Origin: Bugula neritina
Lineage: Eukaryota > Bryozoa > Gymnolaemata > Cheilostomatida > Bugulidae
Length of the DNA stretch: 25,072 nt
Direction: 5' to 3'
Assembly (NCBI GenBank): GCA_964035545.1
Contig: OZ037771.1
Coordinates: 10,611,408-10,636,479, forward strand
The position numbers and the translations under genes were made by a program. Positions 19,501 through 25,072 of this stretch are shown here, piece after piece (within the stretch, counting starts at the first letter, position 1; each line of letters begins with the position of its first letter). The notes under the pieces were generated by a model. It was given only the letters and a program-made list of their open reading frames with translations, was not told where the DNA came from and searched no databases.

Positions 19501-22500
19501 TTGAGCTCTGCGTGCATGTGATGGAAAAATTAAAATGTATGGAGATGGGATAATCACAAAATATAAACAGTAAGTCCAACTTATGTTCTAAGCTATTACT
19601 GCAGAAAGTGAATGAGTCATTTATTTAGGTCCAGAATATTCACCTGCGCATCTGTTATCCCTGTAGACCCAGTTGACAGCAGATTCACCAGTCACTTGAT
19701 GGCAATCATCTTCTCCTGTAAGCCTTTCGCTGTAGAGAGCACACTGCCTGCTTGCTCGGTTGTAATTCAGACTAAAGGAACAAAACATTCACATAGCGTA
19801 GAGCACAACTCATATCAAATTTCATATTGTTTAGCTTTGTGTACTTCATAATGCATTGTTGAGTATTTTGGTACTGATTGTTAGGTCAACAAAATACCAA
19901 AGACCCGTTCTTTGAAAATAATTTAATCAAAATTATTTAAAGCACAAGTCAAAAGTAAATACTGCATATAAGTATATTATAGGTTAATAGTTCACTTTAG
20001 TAGATTGTATTATAATTTAAAGACGATCTGAACACAGCTTAATAAAAATGACTAAAGTACATTACAATATAACAATTACTAGGAAAATAAATCTGAAAAA
20101 GAAATGCCTACTTATCCTTTCTGCTTAGTATTTTAAATTTCAATGTCTATCAACATATTGACATATTGACATATTGACATATTGATATATTGATATATTG
20201 ATATATTGGTATATAGATATATTGATATATTGATATATTGATATATCACTAGCCACTTTTGTAACTAGTGATATAACACCAAATGTTGAGAAAGAAAATA
20301 ATTAGTGCTTTTATAGGCATCAAAGTGTTTTGAACCTGCTAGACTTGAAGATTTGCTTTTAGCAGTTTGTCAAACTAAGCAAATTTTTTTAAGACCCTAA
20401 GACTAAATTATAGCTTAAGAACTTAGACTAAGTGAAAGTCTCCTAGTTCAACAATTTAATAAGGATATAGTAGACACAGAGTTCATTACTTGTATATCAG
20501 AGTTATCCCCTCTATCTACAACTTGATTACCTGACACACTGGGGTAGCCTGTGGCAGCCGTCCTCACACTCTGACAGCGTCATGTCATCTCCCAGATTTT
20601 GCTGTCTCAGACCAACCACTTTGATATCTTCAGAGCTTGAGCTCACAATGCAATCTGCAAAGAAGTAGAGATCTTGCATTGCATCTATTATTAATAATTA
20701 GCAATAGTATTAGCGTGACATGGCAGTGTGAATTATGATATAATAAAATACAATGCAAAAGAGTGTATGATATCATTTAATACAGCGTAATAGAATATAA
20801 CTGCATGCACAGTAAAATTACGTAAAAGTATTGTGATGTGGTAGATTACAACATTGAAACATAGTATAATATACTATAAGGAATTAGGCCTATAACATGA
20901 TTATTTTATTTAATGCATAGAATTTAAACGTATGTGCTTCTATAGTCCTATAAATTATTAATATGCAACAATACAAACAATTCACAACAATATAGTACCT
21001 CTATTTTGATATATTAATTATACTATAATTGTCTGCATAGTTTATCAGTCTCTTCATGTAACTGATTGTTTTATTACTGACTGGGTTAGTATAGTTATAA
21101 CATTCATCTTCTTTATATTTAATAGATCATACAAAAACACACCCTTATGTATGTAGTATGTACTTATGTATATGTATACTATACACACACTATACACACA
21201 CTATACATACACTATACACATACTATACACGTACTATACACACACTATACAGTATACATACACTATACACATACTATACACACACTATACACGCACTATA
21301 CACACACTATACCTACACTATACACATGCTATACAAAGCTACCACTCACCACTAACAGCTGGTTCACTTCTAGGGACAGTGTAGACAACTCCTGATGCAC
21401 CAGCTTCACCTGAAGTAGTTATATAATAAGCTATACGAAACTGTATTATATTAGTTCAGCAATGTTACAAGCAACTCATTGTACATATGATATTATGTCT
21501 ACCAATACATGTACATACCTTTCTCTCCTTTCATACCAGGCTCTCCCTTTGCTCCTGGTCTTCCATCTCTTCCGGGAGCTCCAGGTGGTCCATTTTTTCC
21601 ATCATAACCTTCAACATACATGTCATACAAGCAACATATATTACACTGTTAATAGCTGTTGCACGACATCAATGTTATAAACACTATTATATCAATATAC
21701 TAGGTGAATGCAATATTCGACTGAGATGTACATTTTTCCCAATAAGTTATATTTGTTTTTAAATTAGAAAATACATTAACATGCCATTCTTTTCTTTACA
21801 TTTTAGCCTGTAGTTAACTTTATACATCAGCAAATTTGATATTCTTCAATGCAATTATTTCTTTTTATCAAATTTTCCACAAAGTGAAAAGTGTGAAAAC
21901 TAATTGGACATTGTTTTTGAAAATAAGCACTCAAGCTAATACCATCTTGTCCAGGTTCGCCTTCCCTTCCTCTAGCTCCAGATTCTCCCTTTTCACCTGG
22001 TAGTCCAGGAATACCGCTGGTGCCATCTCTACCATGATATCCATCTTTACCAGGCTCTCCCTAAAACAGTAGTGTGCACAACATTGAGGGTCTCAACATG
22101 CGGATTTACATTTGAATAAACAAACCACTAACCGGCAAAAGCTTTTTACCTTCTCTGCATGTGAAAAAACAACATTTACATAACATACACATAGAGGGTT
22201 GAATGCTTATATTTATACAATGTGTGCAGAGAAACCATGCTGTCAATATTTCAACCAATAAAAGGCTATGCAAAGCAGAGCCAGGGTGTGAGGTTTCTCA
22301 TTAGGATTATTGAGTTGAGCAACTTGAAGGATTTACAGAATAACTATCATATGAAGTATCTGTATAATTATAATATAATTACTAACATAAAACTGTACTT
22401 ACTAATAGCTATTAACAGAGTGATATTTATAATTTACTCATGTTTATACTAATTAGCAGCCTAGTGGTAATGTATGTATATGTGATGTAAGCTGAGAGTA

Positions 22501-25072
22501 ATTCTGTCTCCTTGAGGTAATCCCACTGTCACTGCACACCTAATGGCACGTGTCACTAAACTGACAGCTACTTTCTAGCATATGAGAGCAGAAATATTAG
22601 CCAATTATACTAGAGTTTACTGCTGTGTCAGGCTGCCACCACTATGCAGGTTGACGAAGCACATGCACGCAGGTAGAGCATCTGCATGTAGGCAGGTAAA
22701 GAGCACCTGCAAGAACTGTGGGTTAGGATTATTGCGTTATGCTATGGTATGTGACAGGCCATCAAGTGCTAACATCTGGAAATGAAATTCATAAGTTTCA
22801 TCTTTAATGGTAACTGTGTTACTTGTTTTTCATACACCAGCTGTGAGCTAATGACCTCCCAAATATTTTTGGAGCTAAAATAGTTCTTTCGAATATGAAA
22901 TAAAAGAGGCTGACTACGTGATTTACTTGAAAGTTGAAAATTAGAACAGTTTACTTGGTGGCCCTTGCAGCATTCCAGTCTTGAAGATGAAGACAAGAAT
23001 ACTTGTCATAATTCTGTTACCTGTCAGAACTTTCTAAACAACGTCAAAGAATTCCCACAAAAACACAAACTCATGCTGACTTCTCTTCAAATATCAAGGC
23101 TGTGTTACCTTTTGACCTGGTGGGCCTCGCAGAGCTGGAGAACTGAATCCATCATTGCCGGCATCTCCCTTAGCACCAGGTCTGCCAGGTTTTCCAGCTG
23201 CACCCTCTTCTCCTTGCCTTCCTAAGTTAGACAAATTTCCTGTAATACTGGTGGTATTGCAGAAAAGTCAATCAATAATAATCCGTCAAAAATAAGTAAT
23301 CAATAATAAATCATTTGAAGAGATATAACTTGCAGCTTGTCTGAATTAATACACTACTCATCTTCCAAAAATAAACATAAGCTGTCTGATTAGTAAGATT
23401 TAAACACTATATTATTATTAAGACTAGTCACACACAGACTACCATATCTGCTTTCACATCTGCATAATATAATAAATATTATAATGAAACTTTATCAACT
23501 ACCAATCACCTAAAACAACTTCTATTCTATATACCTATAGCTCCACTTGGTCCAGGAGCACCTACTAAACCAGGGATACCGGGTGCTCCAGGTGGTCCAT
23601 CAGCACCATCTCGCCCGGGTATACCTTTCAAACAATAATATAAAAGCATCCAATACATATGAAAAGTTAAAAAGTTACAGCAAATTTGTTTAGAAGCACA
23701 AAAGTGCTGTTAAATTGTGAAAAATCCCAACAGCAGAGAAAACTGTGAAACAATTCATACTTTTGTAAGTGGAATGGCTGTTGAGAGAATAAATAGCCAT
23801 AAAAGATACAGATAAAACAATCAAATACGTTTTAGCACATACTAAAACACATCTATAGTATATGCACACACATGTAGTTATATCAGTGCAACATACCATC
23901 ATATCCATCTAAGCCATCTACTCCGTCAAACCCCCGATCCCCTTTGTCTCCCTTTGGTCCTGGAACACCATTGTAACCAGGATTTCCAGGTGGACCAGGC
24001 TCTCCCACACCATCATAGCCTATTAATAGTTTTTAAGTAATTGATAATAAAATAAAAAGACTGTTGTAATGACTTGAAACTAAAAATAATATGGAAACTT
24101 TTATAAAGATGAGTAAGGTAATAAAATGCATCACAATTTTACGTTATACAGTTGTGGTGCAGAAGTTAGAGTTATGGAATCTTTTTAAATGGTGATGTTT
24201 GGTTATGGAGTTCTTGTGCATGGATTGCAGCCTGAACTCTAGACGCTAATTCAATAGCCAGAAGATGGGTATTAGTGAAACAACACATCCTAGTATATCT
24301 TTCATACTGGAAGGTATCATACATTATGTCATGCAGATGTGCTAACCATGAAAATAGATTTTTTAATAATGAACGTCAAATTCACTTTTACATTTGAATT
24401 ATAATGCGTCATTAAGACTTTTACAAGACAGCTTCGTTTCCTTATATACTGTAAACTGTAGACTGTAGCGTATACTTTTACATTGTGTTTAGAATATGCA
24501 AATCTTAAAACTTCTGGTGATAGGGAGCATAACTCTAACTATTTCAAGGAAAATGTCATTTAGCAAAAGTGAAGCTGTAAGAAAAAATTATTTAAAGAGT
24601 TTAGCAATACTATTTAGCGCCACCTTACCATCTCTTCCAGGATTCCCATTTTTACCATCTTTGCCAGGTAAGCCAGGAGCACCCTGTTCACCCTTGTCTC
24701 CACTCTGACCTCTAAGACCAACCCTACCACTGATTCCACTCTCCCCCTTGTCTCCTTTAACACCGTGTCCCCCGGTCTCTCCGGTTGCACCTGTAGCTCC
24801 TCTACGACCAACACCTGGTACCCCAGTTGCTCCTGTACTACCCACTGCACCATTATATCCTATGAATAAATATTCATTGTTCAAAGATAGTACAAAATCA
24901 TATTTAAAAAATATAAAAATGTTACTAAAAATAATGGCAGACTATGAAATAAGCAGCCACTAAAGGTGTAAAGGACGTCATAGCTCACCTGGAAGCCCTG
25001 GTTCTCCGCGATCTCCCTTTTCTCCTGGAGCTCCTACTCTACCAGGTGACCCAGAGTCTCCTTTAGTACCAG
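16308..25072 (-). CDS. Collagen-PAN-EB-PAN secreted protein, 3' part of gene (5' end outside window)
   Basis: Fourteen exons in transcription order: 25072-24989 (cut by the window), 24859-24629, 24019-23897, 23624-23535, 23221-23109, 22060-21943, 21608-21519, 21409-21350, 20654-20531, 19771-19644, 19147-18992, 18143-17862, 17598-17507 and 16574-16308. All introns are GT-AG with matching phases, giving 651 residues. Residues 1-289 are Gly-X-Y collagen with a few interruptions. PAN/apple 1 is 304-385, an EB-like six- to seven-cysteine module is 392-435, a Thr-rich linker is 439-532 and PAN/apple 2 is 541-626. The collagen part should trimerise; PAN domains in other proteins bind proteins or carbohydrates. 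The protein is probably extracellular, but the signal peptide is off the window. I do not recognise a named family with this exact order. Introns up to about 1.05 kb hold only repeats and AT-rich sequence. Confidence 0.88.
17077..17205. repeat. AT-rich tandem repeat in the PAN 2 intron
   Basis: Three copies of a segment beginning GCATTATATACTATAACTAT start at about 17081, 17125 and 17179 (spacings 44 and 54), separated by TA-rich runs of different length. It lies in the intron between the two exons of PAN 2. No coding potential is seen. Confidence 0.8.
17507..17598 (-). CDS. Collagen/PAN gene exon: first half of PAN 2
   Basis: Residues 533 (split A|AG) to 563. The acceptor is TTTGTGACTAG|AG and the donor ATTAAG|GTAAGT (near-perfect). 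It encodes [20 protein letters not shown], then FHIIK, supplying the first cysteine (541) of the PAN module. The exon is short and was recognised by the phase fit between its neighbours as well as by its strong donor. Confidence 0.78.
17862..18143 (-). CDS. Collagen/PAN gene exon: Thr-rich mucin-like linker
   Basis: Residues 439 (split A|CT) to 532. The acceptor is TTCGTTTTGTAG|CT and the donor ACAA|GTTAGT. It is rich in Thr, Tyr, Pro and Ser (for example [20 protein letters not shown]), with no cysteine, as expected for an extended and probably O-glycosylated spacer between the EB-like and second PAN modules. It stands as one exon of its own. Confidence 0.85.
18992..19147 (-). CDS. Collagen/PAN gene exon: EB-like cysteine-rich module
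   Basis: Residues 387 (split G|GG) to 438 plus one base. The acceptor GGGATTTTTAAG|GG is modest and the donor CTGA|GTGAGT strong. Cysteines fall as [23 protein letters not shown] and VDC. The spacing (C-x5-C-x8-C-x6-C-x-C-x10-C) fits EB modules, small invertebrate extracellular domains, better than classical EGF; an EGF/laminin-like fold is the alternative. Confidence 0.82.
19644..19771 (-). CDS. Collagen/PAN gene exon: second half of PAN 1
   Basis: Residues 344 (split AG|T gives Ser) to 386 plus one base. The acceptor is TTGTTCCTTTAG|T and the donor GCAG|GTGAAT. It encodes [19 protein letters not shown], then EDDCHQ and [11 protein letters not shown]. Cysteine spacing in this half is identical to that of PAN 2. 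Confidence 0.85.
20151..20247. repeat. 8-bp tandem repeat (ACATATTG/ATATATTG)
   Basis: About a dozen copies of an 8-bp unit, starting as ACATATTG and changing to ATATATTG, lie in the intron between the two PAN 1 exons. The array runs directly into an inverted repeat (20242-20275). Confidence 0.88.
20242..20275. repeat. Perfect 11-bp inverted repeat
   Basis: TATATCACTAG (20242-20252) is perfectly complementary to CTAGTGATATA (20265-20275) with a 12-base loop. It abuts the 8-bp tandem array. It could be a hairpin or a remnant of a small palindromic element; no target duplication was recognised. Confidence 0.75.
20531..20654 (-). CDS. Collagen/PAN gene exon: first half of PAN 1
   Basis: Residues 303 (split G|AT gives Asp) to 343 plus two bases. 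The acceptor is TCTTTGCAG|AT and the donor GTCAG|GTAATC. It encodes [20 protein letters not shown], then [16 protein letters not shown], with the PAN/apple pattern C...C-x3-C-x5-C. The phase 2 boundary falls just after the fourth cysteine. Confidence 0.85.
21179..21336. repeat. 11-bp minisatellite (CTATACACACA)
   Basis: About fourteen copies of CTATACACACA and close variants; one unit has a 7-bp insertion. It ends 14 bases from the end of exon 21409-21350, so on the - strand it begins almost at that exon's donor. The open frames it gives (THYTHTI-type) are spurious. Confidence 0.93.
21350..21409 (-). CDS. Collagen/PAN gene exon: end of collagen and hinge
   Basis: Residues 283 (split G|GT) to 302 plus one base. 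The acceptor is AACTACTTCAG|GT and the donor AGTG|GTGAGT. It encodes the last triplets GEAGASG and then a non-collagenous hinge [13 protein letters not shown] leading to the first PAN cysteine. Confidence 0.82.
21519..21608 (-). CDS. Collagen/PAN gene exon: Gly-X-Y
   Basis: Residues 253-282 plus a split Gly 283. The exon is 90 bp, phase 1 to 1, with acceptor ATGTTGAAG|GT and donor AAAG|GTATGT. It starts with the GYDG motif seen at other exon starts and is an uninterrupted Gly-X-Y repeat rich in charged and proline residues ([10 protein letters not shown]). Confidence 0.88.
21943..22060 (-). CDS. Collagen/PAN gene exon: Gly-X-Y
   Basis: Residues 214-252 plus one base of Gly 253. The acceptor CTACTGTTTTAG|GGA enters at phase 0 and the donor is GATG|GTATTA. 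It is an uninterrupted Gly-X-Y repeat including [13 protein letters not shown] and [10 protein letters not shown]. With the preceding exon it forms the only phase 0 junction in the collagen part; all others split a Gly codon. Confidence 0.88.
22061..23108 (-). other. Long intron within the collagen part, no gene seen
   Basis: About 1.05 kb between the two exons that meet at phase 0. Short open frames on both strands (for example 22582-22785 on the + strand and 22769-22996 on the - strand) show no domain and overlap each other. Nothing supportable was found. Confidence 0.5.
23109..23221 (-). CDS. Collagen/PAN gene exon: Gly-X-Y with interruption
   Basis: Residues 176-213. The acceptor is TCTAACTTAG|GA and the donor AAAAG|GTAACA, phase 1 to 0. 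Regular Gly-X-Y triplets are broken once by GFSSPALRG, where seven residues separate glycines, then resume with GPPGQK. Such breaks are common in non-fibrillar collagens and give flexible points. Confidence 0.87.
23535..23624 (-). CDS. Collagen/PAN gene exon: Gly-X-Y
   Basis: Residues 146-175 plus a split Gly. The exon is 90 bp, phase 1 to 1, with acceptor GTTTGAAAG|GT and donor ATAG|GTATAT. It is an uninterrupted repeat, [19 protein letters not shown] and on, with many Pro in the Y position that could be hydroxylated. Confidence 0.88.
23897..24019 (-). CDS. Collagen/PAN gene exon: Gly-X-Y
   Basis: Residues 105-145 plus a split Gly. The acceptor is CTATTAATAG|GC and the donor GATG|GTATGT. 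It starts GYDGVGEPG, where a triplet lacks one residue (G-V-G), then runs regularly through [17 protein letters not shown] and GLDGYDG. Confidence 0.88.
24629..24859 (-). CDS. Collagen/PAN gene exon: Gly-X-Y, longest collagen exon
   Basis: Residues 28-104 plus a split Gly. The exon is 231 bp, phase 1 to 1, with acceptor TATTCATAG|GA and donor GATG|GTAAGG. It starts GYNG and has one short triplet (GVPGVGRRG). The rest is regular, including [10 protein letters not shown] and [13 protein letters not shown]. Opposite-strand open frames here are shadows. Confidence 0.9.
24989..25072 (-). CDS. Collagen/PAN gene exon: Gly-X-Y, cut by window edge
   Basis: The first visible residues (numbered 1-27 here) plus a split Gly. 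The donor is CCAG|GTGAGC. It encodes [19 protein letters not shown] and on. The exon continues beyond 25072, so the upstream collagen exons, any N-terminal domain and the signal peptide are not in the window. Confidence 0.9.

Noticed and set aside
24496-24963. + strand proline-rich open frames opposite the collagen exons
   Set aside because: They are antisense shadows of Gly-X-Y coding sequence.

Overview
The window is metazoan nuclear DNA. Coding exons are short and bounded by GT-AG introns, the introns and spacers are AT-rich, microsatellites and minisatellites are long, and non-autonomous DNA transposons are present. The protein families (a fibrinogen-domain secreted protein, and a Gly-X-Y collagen joined to PAN/apple and EB-like modules) suggest an invertebrate animal, perhaps a lophotrochozoan. 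Nothing seen fixes the phylum.

Layout. Positions 1-7100 hold no convincing protein gene. They contain one hAT-type terminus (ending at 516), an uninterrupted CTGT microsatellite of about 1.2 kb (707-1920), a tRNA-like sequence (2874-2946), a short hAT-like MITE (about 5405-5722) and a possible isolated exon (6364-6413).

From 7112 to 15237 on the + strand, ten exons join in frame into a complete 550-residue protein. It has a signal peptide, a Thr/Ser-rich mucin-like stretch, a helical stalk and a C-terminal fibrinogen-related domain (FReD). Its introns are full of repeats: a CCCTA pentamer array, a 45-bp repeat running into an acceptor, a roughly 0.5 kb minisatellite, a TA-flanked MITE, a TA array, a 1750-bp hAT element with a perfect 8-bp target duplication 18 bp before an acceptor, and a 24-bp repeat that copies a splice donor in frame.

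From 25072 back to about 16308 on the - strand, fourteen exons join in frame into the C-terminal 651 residues of a second gene whose 5' end lies outside the window. It encodes about 280 residues of Gly-X-Y collagen, a PAN/apple domain, an EB-like Cys-rich module, a Thr-rich linker and a second PAN/apple domain. The two genes are convergent, with 3' ends about 1.1 kb apart.

Both products look extracellular. FReD and PAN domains commonly bind carbohydrate or protein ligands, and collagen and coiled-coil stalks oligomerise, so both could be matrix or recognition molecules. That functional reading is inference. The exon models come from splice-site and phase reasoning by eye, not from transcript data.
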